A stretch of DNA of 64,000 nt, from positions 43,553,517 to 43,617,516 of the forward strand of contig NC_133472.1 of the NCBI RefSeq assembly GCF_025370935.1, in the 5' to 3' direction. Both the position numbers and the translations under genes were made by a program. Below are positions 58,101 to 64,000 of the stretch, piece by piece (position 1 is the stretch's first letter; every line of letters begins with the position of its first letter). Origin of the DNA: Choristoneura fumiferana (taxonomy: Eukaryota; Arthropoda; Insecta; Lepidoptera; Tortricidae). A model generated the notes under the pieces. It worked only from the letters and a program-made list of their open reading frames with translations, made no database searches and was not told where the DNA came from.

Positions 58101-61100
58101 GCATGTCTAGCGGAGGAATGGAGGAACGAAGCTGTGCATCCAAAACCAAAGTTTGCGCTTTGTATATAGTGATGCCTTTGCTTGCGGTGTCGAGTCTAAA
58201 GTTGTCAGCTTCATACGTCTTCTCACGGTAGCCTGAAGGTCTAGCGAATTCAGAAGTGTAATCTCTGTGGCTGTGGTCCACGAATTTGCGTTTTTCACCG
58301 TCGTCGTGCTTATGTTCTCTATGAGAATCGGATTTCACCCATTCTTCGACGTTTCGGTCTTGATACGATTTCGTGTCTTTTTTGATATTGCTTCGACCTT
58401 CGGAATAGTTCGTAGTTTCATGATCCTCTGCTTTTAAGATATCTCTTTCTCTTTTAGCTTTTATTGACGATGCACTGTATTCATCGGTTTGGTCAGACAC
58501 GGATTTGTCAAATCGAATGTGTTCCTTTTGTCTATTTTCTTCAAATTTCTTATACTCTTGCATCACATTTTCATCTACTTCAATCTCCTTAAGAACACGA
58601 GTCCTTTCAGTTTTTGAGCCTTTGGCTGTTTTAAGTTCATGTTCCTTTATGACCTGAGTTTCTTTTTTCTGAATATTTTCGTAATCATCTTCTCTGTCTT
58701 GTTTTTGAACTGTTGTTTTAGCTTCTTTCTTCTGTTTTTTTACTTTTGTTCCATCCACTTCTATTGCTTTATTTTTAGCTTCCTCGATTTCATTTTGCTT
58801 TTTAGTTTTTATCTTTTTTAACTTATTCTCTTCTACTTCCGTAAGTGTTGTGGCCTTAGTCTCTCCATTTTCCGCCTGTTTTTTAGCCTTGGCTTCTTCT
58901 TCCTCTTTTTGCTTCTTTGCTTTGGCTTCTTGTTCCTCTTTCAGCTTCTTAGCCTTAGCTTCCTCTTTCTGTTTTTTAGCTTTAGCTTCCTCCTCCTCTT
59001 TTTGTTTTTTATTCTTTGCTTCTTCTACTTCTTTTTGCTTCTTTTCTTTGGCTTCTTGTTCTTCTTTCAGCTTTTTAGCCTCAGCCTCCTTTTTCTGTTT
59101 TATAGCCTTAGCCTCATCCTCCTCTTTTTGCTTTTTAATCTTTGCTTCTTCCTCTTTCTGTTTCTTTGCTTGGGCTTCTTTTTCGTCTCTTAGCTTTTTA
59201 GCCTTAAATTCTTCTTCCCCTTTCTGTTTTTGAGCCTTAGCTTCTTCTTCGTTTTGCTTTGCTTCTTCTTCCTCTTTATGCTTCTTTTCTTTTGCTTCTT
59301 GTTCTTCTCTCAGCTTTTTAGCCTCAGCCTCCTCTTTCTGTTTTATAGCTTTAGCCTCCTCCTCCTCTTTTTGCTTTTTAATCTTTGCTTCTTCCTCTTT
59401 CTGCTTCTTTGCTTGGGCTTCTTTTTCCTCTTTAAGCTTTTTAGCCATAGCGTCCTCTTCTTCTTTCTGTTTTTTAGCCATGGCTTCCTCTTCTTCTTTC
59501 TGTTTTTTAGCCTTAGCTTCCTCTTCCTCTTTCAGTTTTTTAGCCTTAGCTTCCTCTTCCTTTTTCTGCTTCTTTGCTTTAGCTTCTTTTTCCTCTTTCA
59601 GCTTTTTAGCCTTAATTTCTTCTTCTTCTTTCTGTTTTTTAGCTTTAGCTTCTTCTTCTTCCTTTTGTTTTTGAAACCTTACTTCTTCTTCCTGTTTCTG
59701 TTTCTTTTCTTTTGCTTCTTCTTCCTCTTTCAGCATTTTAGACTTAGCCTCCTCTTTCTGTTTTATAGCCTTAGCCTCATCCTCCTCTTTTTGCTTTTTA
59801 ATCTTTGCTTCTTCCTCTTTCTGTTTCTTTGCTTGGGCTTCTTTTTCGTCTCTTAGCTTTTTAGCCTTAAATTCCTCTTCTTCTTTTTGTTTTTTAACCT
59901 TAAGTTCTTCTTCCCCTTTCTGTTTTTGAGCCTTAGCTTCTTCTTCGTTTTGCTTTGCTTCTTCTTCCTCTTTATGCTTCTTTTCTTTGGCTTCTTGTTC
60001 TTCTCTCAGCTTTTTAGCCTCAGCCTCCTCTTTCTGTTTTATAGCTTTAGCCTCCTCCTCCTCTTTTTGCTTTTTAATCTTTGCTTCTTCCTCTTTCTGC
60101 TTCTTTGCTTGGGCTTCTTTTTCCTCTTTAAGCTTTTTAGCCATAGCGTCCTCTTCTTCTTTCTGTTTTTTAGCCATGGCTTCTTCATCCTCCTTTTTCT
60201 TTTTAACCTTTGCTTCTTCTTCCTCTTTCTGCTTTTTTGCTTCGGCTTCTTGTTTCTCTTTAAGCTTTTTAGTCTTAAGTGCCTCTTTTTCTTCCTGTTT
60301 TTTAATCTTTGCTTCTTCTTCCTCTTTCTGCTTCTTTGCTTTGGCTTCTTGTTCCTCTTTAAGCTTTTTAGCCATAGCTTCCTCTTCTTCTTTCTGTTTT
60401 ATAGCCTTAGCTTCCTCTTCCTCTTTCTGCTTTTTAACCTTTGCTTCTTCTTCCTCTTTCTGCTTCTTTGCTTTGGCTTCTTGTTCCTCTTTAAGCTTTT
60501 TAGCCCTCAGTCCCTCTTCCTCTTTCTGTTTTATAGCCTTAGCTTCCTTTTCCTCTTTTTGCTTTTTAACCTTTGCTTCTTCTTCATCTTTCTGCTTCTT
60601 TGCTTCGGCTTCTGTTTCTTCTTTTTGCTTTTTAGACTTAATTTCCGCCTCCTCTTTTTGTTCTTTTACCTTAGCTTCTTCTTCTTCCTCTTTCTGCTTC
60701 TTTGCTTTGGTGTCTTGTTCCTCTTTATGCTTTTTAGCCATAGCTTCCTCTTCTTCTTTCAGTTTTTTAGCCTTAGCTTCCTCTTCTTCTTTCTGTTTTT
60801 TAGCCTTGGCTTCTTCCTCTTTCTGCTTTTTGGCTTTGGCTTCTTGTTCCTCTTTAAGCTTTTTAGCCTTAGCTTCCTTTTCCTCTTTTTGCTTTTGAGT
60901 CTTTGCTTCTTCATCTTTCTGCTTCTTTGCTTCGGCTTCTTTTTCTTCTTTTTGCATTTTAGCCTTAATTTCCGCCTCCTCTTTTTGTTCTTTTACCTTA
61001 GCTTCTTCTTCCTCTTTCTGCTTCTTTGCTTTGGTGTCTTGTTCCTCTTTAAGTTTTTTAGCCATAGCTTCCTCTTCTTCGCTTAGTTTTTTAGCCTTAG

Positions 61101-64000
61101 CTTCCTCTTCTTCTTTCTGTTTTTTAGCCTTGGCTTCTTCCTCTTTCTGCTTTTTGGCTTTGGCTTCTTGTTTATCTTTAAGCTCTTTAGCCTGAAGTTC
61201 CTCTTCCTCTTTCTGTTTTATTGCCTTAGCTTCCTCTTCTTCTTTCTGCTTTTTAACCTTTGCTTCTTCTTCCTCTTTCTGCTTCTTTGCTTTGGCTTCT
61301 TGTTCCTCTTTAAGCTTTTTAGCCTTAAGTCCCTCTTCCTCTTTCTGTTTTACAGCCTTAGCGTCCTTTTCCTCTTTTTGCTTTTTAATCTTTGCTTCTT
61401 CTTCATCTTTCTGCTTCTTTGCTTCGGCTTCTTTTTCTTCTTTTTGCTTTTTAGCCTTAATTTCCGCCTCCTCTTTTTGTTCTTTTACCTTAGCTTCTTC
61501 TTCCTCTTTCTGTTTCTTTACTTTGGTGTCTTGTTCCTCTTTAAGCTTTTTAGCTATAGTTTCCTCTTCTTCTTTTAGTTTTTTAGCCTTAGCTTCCTCT
61601 TCTTCTTTCTGTTTTTTAGCCTTGGCCTCTTCTTCTTTCTGTTTCTTTGCTTTTGCTTCTTGCTCCTCTTTAAGCTTTTGAGCCTGACGTTCTTCTTCGT
61701 CTTTTTGTTTTATAGCCTTAGCTTCCTCCTCTTCTTTCTGGTTTTTATTATTTTCTTCTTCTTCCTCTTTCTGTTTTTTTGCAACGGCTTCTTGCTCCTC
61801 CTTAAGCTTTTTAGCCTCAACTTCATTTTGTTTTAAGGCATTAGCTTCTTCCTCCTCTTTCTGCTTGTTTAACTTTGCTTCTTCTTCTTCTTTCTGGATT
61901 TTTGCATTGGCTTCTTTTTTCTTTTTTAGTTTTTTAGCCTTATTTTCCTCTTCCTCTTTCTTTTCTTTGGCCTTGACTTCTTCTTCTTCTTTTTGCTTAT
62001 TATTCTCCAGTTCTTCTCCTTCTTTCAGTTTCTTAGCCTCAGCTTTTTCTTTCTGTTTTTTAGCCTTAGTTTCCTCTTCCTCTATTTGTTTTTTAGCTTC
62101 AGCTTCCTCTTCTTTTTGTTTTTTAATCTTTGCTTCTTCTTCCTCTTTCTGCTTCTCTGCTTTGGCTTCTTGTTCCTCTTTAAGCTTTTTAGCTATAGCT
62201 TCCTCTTCTTCTTTCTGTTTTATAGCCTTAACTTCCTCTTCCTCTTTCTGCTTTTTAACCTTAGCTTCTTCTTCCTCTTTCTGCTTTTTTGTTTTGGCTT
62301 CTTGTTCCTCTTTATGCTTTTTAGCCTCAGTTTCCTCTTTCTGTTTTATAGCTTTAGCTTCCTCTTCTTGTTTCTGCTTCTTTGCTTTGGCTTCTTGTTC
62401 CTCTTTCAGCTTTGCAGCGTCAGCTTCCTGTTCTTCTTTAAAACTCGAAGCTTTTAATTCATCTTCTTTTAGTTTAATAGCCTTAGCTTCTTCCTCCTCT
62501 TTTTTCTGCTTAATTGCTATAGCTTCTTGTTCATCTTTTAACTGTTTAGCCTCAGCTTCCTCGTCATCTTTCTGATTTCTTGTTTTAGTAGTGTCTTCTT
62601 CTTTTTGTTTTAGGACTAAAGCTTCCTCCTTTTCTTCTAGCTTTTTAGAAGTTGTTTCCTCTACTTCTATAACCTTAATGGATTTTATTTCTTCATCTGC
62701 TTGTTTTGTAGCCCTATTGTCTTCTTCTTTCTGTTTTATAGCAGAAGGTGCCTCCTCTTCTTTGTGGTTTTTAGTTTTCGCTTCCTCTTCCTCTTTTAGC
62801 TTTTTAGTCGTTATTTCATCTTCTTTCTCTTTTTTAACTTTAGCTGCCTTTTCCTCCTCTTCTTTTTGGTTTGTAATCTTTGCTTCCTCTTTCTCTGCCT
62901 GTTTTTTTGAAACAGATTCCGTGTCTTCTTTTTGAATCTTTGATTTAGTTTCTTCTTCCTCTTTGTGCTTTTTAGCATTAGCCTTATTTTTTTCTTTCTG
63001 TTCTGTTTCTTTTGAGTCTTCTTTATCTTTGAACTTATTGGCATCAGCTTCGTTTCGTTCCTTAGTTTTAGCATTTATTTCCTCTTCTTCTATCTGTTTT
63101 TGAGCCTCTGCTTTTTTGGCTTCATTTTGATTTTCGATTTTAGCTTCTTTTTCCTTATTTTGCTTATCAATCTTAGCCTTCTCTTCCTGTTTCTGCTTTT
63201 CGACTGCAACTTTCGCTCCTTCCTCTTGTTTCTTTGCCTTAGACTCACTTACTTCAGCTTCTTCTTCCTTCAGCTTTATTATCTGAGCTTCCTCTATTTC
63301 TTTTTGGTTTTCAACTAGAGCTCCTATTGCACCTTCCTGTTGCACCTTCAAGATTTCAGTTACATCTGCCTTCACTTGTTCATTTTCTTCATCCTTTGTT
63401 TGTCTATCAACGATAATTTCTTCTTTTTCCACAGTTATATCACCCTCTTGTTGATGTAAAGTTTCAGTAGTTTTTTCTTCCCTTTCTGTGGAAATTTTTA
63501 TTTTATCATCTTTTGTTTCTTTGCTGCCTTTAGCCAATTCGTTTTCATCATGATTAATAACTTTAGCTTGTTTATCGTCTTTTTTCTTTTTAGTTTCTAT
63601 ACCATCTCTTTCTTTTTCCACCGTTTCCAATTTTTCCTGTTGTGTCAGTTTTGTATCCTTTTGCGATATAAGAAGCTGAGAGGTTGAAGGTTGTTCATAC
63701 TTACTCTCAACCTCGGTGGATATTTCATTCCTTTCATCTGTTTCTGAACTTACTTTTCCAATCTCAACCTCTTCTTTAGATATTTCTTCTCTTTCCTGAG
63801 GTATTTTTTCTTCGGTTAAATCTGCGGCATTTTTTTGCTCCTTAGCAGTTACAGACGGCTCTTTATTGGTAGTATTGTCAGTTTTTAATTGCATTTCTAC
63901 TGTTTCAGAAACTTTAGTGTCTGTGGAACTAGACTGATTGACTAATTGAAGAGAATTTTGATCATCTACTGCTTTTTGAGTTTCAATTATCAATTCAGTT
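41663..64000 (-). CDS. Giant Ig/Fn3 muscle-type protein, 3' part (zormin / stretchin / Unc-89-like)
   Basis: Sixteen coding exons on the minus strand join with matching phases: 57660-64000 (open at edge), 57084-57335, 55898-56374, 55480-55652, 54862-54955, 53773-54394, 53103-53269, 51823-52032, 50951-51239, 50192-50324, 48107-48275, 46556-46595, 45638-45770, 44303-44459, 42689-42817 and 41663-42081. From N to C they give a Lys/Glu/Gln repeat domain, Ig1-4, a linker, Fn3, Ig5-8, a microexon linker, Ig9, a Ser/Pro/Arg linker with STPRSTPRSTPARS, and Ig10 with a basic tail. Such chains of I-set Ig domains belong to sarcomeric scaffold proteins of the titin superfamily. No kinase, SH3 or RhoGEF domain is visible in this part. 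My best guess is the insect Z-disc/M-line protein zormin; stretchin or Unc-89 remain possible. The N-terminus lies outside the window. Confidence 0.8.
42142..42304. mobile_element. Short TIR element 'CAGTGGCGTAGC' in intron
   Basis: CAGTGGCGTAGCTATAGATA opens it; TCCACGCTACGCCACTG closes it. The central GGCCTCACGAGGCC is itself palindromic. It begins about 60 bp from the exon 16 acceptor. Confidence 0.6.
42471..42503. repeat. G/A-rich low-complexity tract
   Basis: Runs of GGGGGAGG over about 33 bp. Confidence 0.8.
42689..42817 (-). CDS. Ig-protein exon 15: Ser/Thr/Pro/Arg linker
   Basis: 129 nt between GTCCCCACAG and CAG/GTACGT, entering and leaving in phase 1, so it bridges exons 14 and 16 without a shift. 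It encodes LSAASTPRSTPRSTPARSVS, a low-complexity linker rich in SP/TP sites that could be phosphorylated. It is far more GC-rich than its surroundings. It has no globular domain and was identified by splice sites, phase and the conserved linker style. Confidence 0.8.
43280..43362. repeat. (CT)n microsatellite
   Basis: About 80 bp of TC repeats with a single CTAT interruption, in the intron between exons 14 and 15. Confidence 0.95.
43365..44300. other. Intron, nothing recognised
   Basis: AT-rich intron sequence of the Ig gene; no repeat family identified. Confidence 0.4.
44303..44459 (-). CDS. Ig-protein exon 14: second half of Ig9
   Basis: 157 nt, phase 0 to 1, between TATCCAG and GTGAGT. 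It encodes LIRDCPYLECTFEDGTARLK and YTCEASNSLGKASSSACLVV, the F and G strands of an I-set domain. Confidence 0.92.
44765..44978 (+). repeat. RTE-like LINE 3' tail, copy in intron
   Basis: TTTTGCCCGCGGCTTCGCCC to TTTCGCATTTATAAATATTA, the common lepidopteran LINE tail; same family as at 31917. Confidence 0.65.
45249..45509 (-). mobile_element. tRNA-derived SINE B, copy 3
   Basis: Nearly identical in layout to copy 1. Head at the right (GGCCCGGATGGCCTAGTGG on the minus strand). The oligo-T at its left adjoins half of MITE B (45184-45245). Confidence 0.8.
45511..45597. repeat. Foldback repeat beside SINE B and exon 13
   Basis: TTGCATAATAAAGTACAAGC at the left pairs with GCTTGTACTTTGTTATGCAA at the right. 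It ends 40 bp from the exon 13 donor. Confidence 0.7.
45638..45770 (-). CDS. Ig-protein exon 13: first half of Ig9
   Basis: 133 nt between TTCTCCAG and GAG/GTAGGT, entering in phase 2. It encodes RVDVIPRFERNLTDLLSYDG, then VEFECHLSGNPLPDIRWYHY. The phase fits only when the 40-nt microexon upstream is included. Confidence 0.9.
46271..46420. repeat. 50-bp tandem minisatellite in intron
   Basis: GCATTAGCCATTGCTGGTTG starts at 46271 and 46321 and a variant at 46371; each unit contains two related halves (GCATTAGCCATTG, TCATTAGCCATTG). Confidence 0.85.
46556..46595 (-). CDS. Ig-protein exon 12: 40-nt microexon
   Basis: The minus strand reads TTTTTCACAG, then 40 nt, then a GTGAGT donor. It encodes DLSSNDDSHNVRYG, entering in phase 1 and leaving in phase 2. 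This is exactly the phase change needed between exon 11 (ends phase 1) and exon 13 (starts phase 2), and the joint gives ...NVRYG-RVDVIPRF with no stop. It is a short acidic/polar linker between Ig8 and Ig9. Confidence 0.75.
46600..47670. other. Intron, nothing recognised
   Basis: AT-rich intron with no identified repeat family. Confidence 0.4.
47678..47899 (-). mobile_element. tRNA-derived SINE B, copy 4
   Basis: Slightly shortened body; its head abuts the foldback element at 47900 directly, so it inserted at or into the end of that element. Confidence 0.75.
47900..48092. mobile_element. MITE 'TACCTGCTGAGC' copy 3, next to exon 11
   Basis: TGCTGAGCTGGCAACGTTGC at the left, the inverted AACGTTGCCAGCTCAGCAGG at the right, and GACAGAACAGTTCTATCAGA at the centre. 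It ends about 15 bp from the last base of exon 11, so the intron begins almost inside the element. Confidence 0.75.
48107..48275 (-). CDS. Ig-protein exon 11: second half of Ig8
   Basis: 169 nt, phase 0 to 1, acceptor CCCCCTAG and donor AAAG/GTAACT. It encodes PDYYRDATHFKRIGAGPEYR and YSVVARNVHGEAKAIISLQI; the second core Cys is replaced by Val. Confidence 0.9.
48305..48710. mobile_element. Palindromic element 'GGATAACTCACGTC' copy 3, split by SINE B
   Basis: The palindrome is 48308-48390; the expected end GAGGTTTCATGTT appears only at about 48690, after SINE B copy 5 (48415-48672). It is therefore a nested insertion. Confidence 0.65.
48415..48672 (-). mobile_element. tRNA-derived SINE B, copy 5
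   Basis: Full-length minus copy, very close to copies 1 and 3 (AGTAAGCTTAGCAAAGCTTG, GACACGGGAATCGAACCCGG). Confidence 0.82.
48774..49026 (-). mobile_element. tRNA-derived SINE B, copy 6
   Basis: A diverged subfamily (AAACTAAGCAAAGCTTGTAC; GGCCGGGATTCGAACCCAGG) close to copy 4. Two subfamilies are thus interleaved within 1.4 kb. Confidence 0.8.
49140..50018. other. AT-rich intron with AAATTAAATT simple repeat and LINE-tail relic
   Basis: 49150-49275 is an AATTAAAT-type simple repeat. 49276-49560 has TAAATGCGAAAGTTTGTG and ACGCCTACAGCGCTGAACCG, typical LINE-tail wording. Nothing else was recognised. Confidence 0.5.
50020..50150 (+). repeat. Interspersed repeat 'TCAAAGTCAAAGTCAA'
   Basis: A short pentamer run followed by CACTTATGAATGTCAAAAAA and ACCACCGGTTCGGAA...CCGGCAAGAAACTCAATG, a lepidopteran interspersed sequence of unknown class. 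It ends about 40 bp from exon 10. Confidence 0.5.
50192..50324 (-). CDS. Ig-protein exon 10: first half of Ig8
   Basis: 133 nt, phase 2 to 0, acceptor CTGCAG and donor AAG/GTATGT. It encodes YSKEPMFVRKPRSSEAYEGD and IIECEVIGDPKPDVYWLRDF, with the core Cys and Trp. Confidence 0.92.
50377..50705 (+). repeat. Interspersed repeat 'GTAGATTGTGCAACAAG', copy 2
   Basis: Counterpart of 40007-40330, including the AT-rich tail. Confidence 0.6.
50951..51239 (-). CDS. Ig-protein exon 9: most of Ig7
   Basis: 289 nt, phase 1 to 2. It encodes ELRITAVVEAYPSVGVTWYR, RAVMTLDRDGQIELALAFVT and YTCTASNEVGSASTSGKVDV, then a linker (RRAPPMLVSPDVP). The first core Cys is not seen in the B strand (ITAVV). Confidence 0.92.
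51407..51560 (+). repeat. Interspersed repeat 'AGGGTTCCGGAGCC'
   Basis: AGGGTTCCGGAGCCAAAATA, a GTCTGTCTGTCTGTCC tract and TATCAATGAAATTTGGTG; a widespread lepidopteran repeat of probable retroposon origin. 51590-51690 continues with a single arm of the 24262 foldback family. Confidence 0.6.
51823..52032 (-). CDS. Ig-protein exon 8: end of Ig6, start of Ig7
   Basis: 210 nt, phase 1 to 1. It encodes RHTHFKDELFHTLEIAPTTL, GGVYEALARNSSGAVSCRCC and LVVDKGIRAYVAPEFCCGLE. The usual F-strand Tyr-X-Cys of Ig6 is Tyr-Glu-Ala, while a Cys cluster (CRCC) follows. Confidence 0.88.
52110..53102 (-). repeat. Intronic array of decayed exon 7 ends
   Basis: Seven related blocks including the true exon: TCTTTATACAC-type motifs at about 52158, 52270, 52421, 52628, 52866, 52984 and 53105. 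Where unbroken, spacing is 110-125 bp. On the minus strand each resembles TGGTACAAGGACGGCCGAGA, GTGTATAAAGACA and the GTGAGTAC donor with following intron. Five of the six non-exon blocks keep a form of the Trp-Tyr-Lys coding words with stops or base changes. A foldback element (52700-52826) has inserted into the array. Confidence 0.8.
52700..52826. mobile_element. Foldback element 'GTACAGTCACCAG', copy 2
   Basis: GGTACAGTCACCAGAACTAA at the left and TGCATGCTCCACTGTGGCAG near the right match 15535-15675. It interrupts the exon-fragment array; the right end is truncated. Confidence 0.65.
53103..53269 (-). CDS. Ig-protein exon 7: first half of Ig6
   Basis: 167 nt, phase 2 to 1, acceptor TGTTACAG and donor GACA/GTGAGT. 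It encodes ERSSEVCGDYPPQFTMRLRD, VRLTCQVVGCPAPAVTWYKD and GREVYKD. It is the source of the array in the following intron. Confidence 0.93.
53270..53772. other. Intron, nothing recognised
   Basis: AT-rich, oligo-A-bearing intron with no identified repeat. Confidence 0.5.
53773..54394 (-). CDS. Ig-protein exon 6: Fn3 domain and Ig5
   Basis: 622 nt, phase 1 to 2. The first part is a fibronectin-III domain: PRIPSEPTVVDGGNNWVSLA, W.KPDTTTPVLAYKVE, YHFRITLRNRYGWGE. The second is an I-set Ig: LSCSVKGKPVPDVVWMKNGH and YSCEASNEHGRASTYARLAV. It closes with TDRLVWEADAKLKR. The pairing of Fn3 followed by Ig is typical of invertebrate titin-superfamily proteins. Confidence 0.95.
54395..54861. other. Intron, nothing recognised
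   Basis: No repeat family or coding signal identified. Confidence 0.5.
54862..54955 (-). CDS. Ig-protein exon 5: linker before Fn3
   Basis: 94 nt, phase 0 to 1, acceptor TTTTCAG and donor ATT/GTAAGC. It encodes VRQRASSENLISDWTYPLDD and SAVSYVSRNYD, a non-domain linker. Identified by splice sites and by exact phase fit with its neighbours. Confidence 0.82.
55026..55255 (+). repeat. Interspersed repeat in intron, class unknown
   Basis: TTTATTTGGTTCCACCAGTA to GTCAGATTTGACCCACGCAT; the inverted reading GGCCAGGATCGTCTCCGAAG with AACTCCTCAACGG resembles wording seen at lepidopteran LINE ends. No second copy in the window. Confidence 0.35.
55321..55565 (-). repeat. 122-bp tandem duplication of exon 4 end
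   Basis: TCGACGGTGAACTTGACGTA starts at 55321 and 55443, and a variant at 55565, so the period is 122 bp. Each unit includes the coding end (YCIL.. NAYGCDRAFVTVV) plus GTGAGT. Sequence identity between units is very high, so the event is recent. 122 is not a multiple of three, so reading through the first donor shifts frame. Confidence 0.85.
55480..55652 (-). CDS. Ig-protein exon 4: second half of Ig4
   Basis: 173 nt, entering in phase 1 and leaving in phase 0 at GTG/GTGAGT. It encodes VVFMKGTRDITTSQRVCKMT and DDYVKFTVKRSVISDAGTYC then ILARNAYGCDRAFVTVV. The core Trp is replaced by Phe. The donor at 55479 is chosen because it keeps phase with exon 5; the duplicate donor at about 55357 would not. 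Confidence 0.88.
55898..56374 (-). CDS. Ig-protein exon 3: Ig3 and start of Ig4
   Basis: 477 nt, phase 1 to 1. It encodes LSPNIQTIERSRFTRQAMES, then Ig3 (LQVEIRGCPTRVEWLREGKS; YTLALSDVTEKETGLYTCRA) and the first strands of Ig4 (DVLISVGEDLNISFRVQGEP). Confidence 0.93.
56518..56797 (+). mobile_element. tRNA-derived SINE B, copy 7
   Basis: The only copy in the Ig gene that lies antisense to transcription: head GGACAACCAGATGGCCTAGT, box GGGCTCGATTCCCGTG, tail GTGATATTTATTATTTATTT. Confidence 0.82.
57084..57335 (-). CDS. Ig-protein exon 2: Ig2
   Basis: 252 nt, phase 1 to 1, a whole Ig domain on one symmetrical exon: LAENELVLECRIRGQPLPSI, SWLKDDRPI and YTCKAENSVWSDQINHVVSF. Core Cys, Trp and Cys are all present. 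Confidence 0.94.
57660..64000 (-). CDS. Ig-protein giant exon 1: K/E/Q repeat domain and Ig1 (5' open)
   Basis: One exon with no stop for over 6.3 kb, running off the window edge; no ATG lies at its visible start, so it is partial. Residues encoded at about 64000-62700 are acidic/polar (IPQEREEISKEEVEIGKVSS). About 62700-58850 is a repeat of 10-13 residues around AKKQKEEEEAKAKKLKEEQE. Then comes a charged linker with RRKPVFSTYLTDRT, and Ig1 at about 57985-57700 (VKLTCSVLSSADPTITWYKN; YNCTVENENGSVSTTAILKV). It ends at CGTG/GTAAGT. Long K/E runs like this favour stable single alpha-helices or coiled coil; an elastic or spacer role analogous to titin PEVK is inference. The opposite strand is open but Phe/Leu/Ser-rich and is a shadow. 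Confidence 0.92.
58850..62700 (-). repeat. Coding tandem repeat with higher-order blocks
   Basis: The basic unit is roughly 33-39 nt (AARAARCARAARGARGARGA-like on the minus strand). Larger blocks recur: the marker QNEEEAKAQKQKGEEE is encoded near 59250 and again 696 bp further at 59947. The marker DTK(A/V)KKQKEEEEAKVKEQKEE is encoded near 60710, 61033 and 61526. Unequal crossing-over or replication slippage is the likely mechanism. Confidence 0.85.

Noticed and set aside
59887..61086. Long plus-strand open frame (about 400 residues) rich in Phe and Leu opposite the K/E repeat
   Set aside because: It is the mirror of AAG/GAA-rich codons on the coding strand. It has no start context and no domain, and many overlapping frames of the same kind occur only opposite the repeat.
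63994..64000. Start codon of the giant exon at the window edge
   Set aside because: The first codon of the visible frame is TTG, and the frame stays open to the last base, so the gene continues outside the window.

Overview
Eukaryotic nuclear DNA, almost certainly from a moth or butterfly (Lepidoptera). The reasons are intron-split genes with GT/AG splice sites, AT-rich introns, an insect-type muscle Ig protein, tRNA-headed SINEs ending in short AT-rich or GAT repeats, a Mag-like Ty3/gypsy element, and a very dense load of small palindromic elements. No operons, CRISPR arrays or free-standing RNA genes are visible.

Layout. (1) 3007-19561, plus strand: seven coding exons of a SLC35C2-type nucleotide-sugar transporter homologue; the first exon or exons lie outside the recognisable sequence. 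Its 10.6-kb third intron carries an intact antisense Mag-like LTR retrotransposon (7948-12258) with identical 120-bp LTRs and a 5-bp target duplication. (2) 19562-29793: a repeat-filled intergenic region. (3) 29841-31496, minus strand: a complete intronless KIF-binding protein (KIFBP/KBP) homologue with a poly(A) signal. (4) 31500-41640: intergenic, made of nested SINEs, LINE tails and foldback elements. (5) 41663-64000, minus strand: the 3' part of a giant muscle-type protein gene, open at the window edge. A single exon of more than 6.3 kb encodes a Lys/Glu/Gln repeat domain and one Ig domain. Fifteen smaller exons follow, including a 40-nt microexon, and give in total ten Ig domains and one fibronectin-III domain. 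All exon phases join without a break. The domain order and linkers fit an insect sarcomeric Ig protein of the zormin / stretchin / Unc-89 kind; which of these it is cannot be settled by eye.

The three genes have no obvious shared pathway: Golgi/ER transport, a kinesin regulator and a sarcomere scaffold. What unites the window is duplication and insertion. Pieces of exon 3' ends with their splice donors have been copied tandemly into introns at two places in the Ig gene, and a piece of the last SLC35C2 exon is duplicated in its intron. The giant exon itself grew by block duplication. Many elements are nested: SINE in foldback element, foldback element in foldback element, LINE relic in SINE. 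At least one element family carries a THAP-like zinc-finger coding start.
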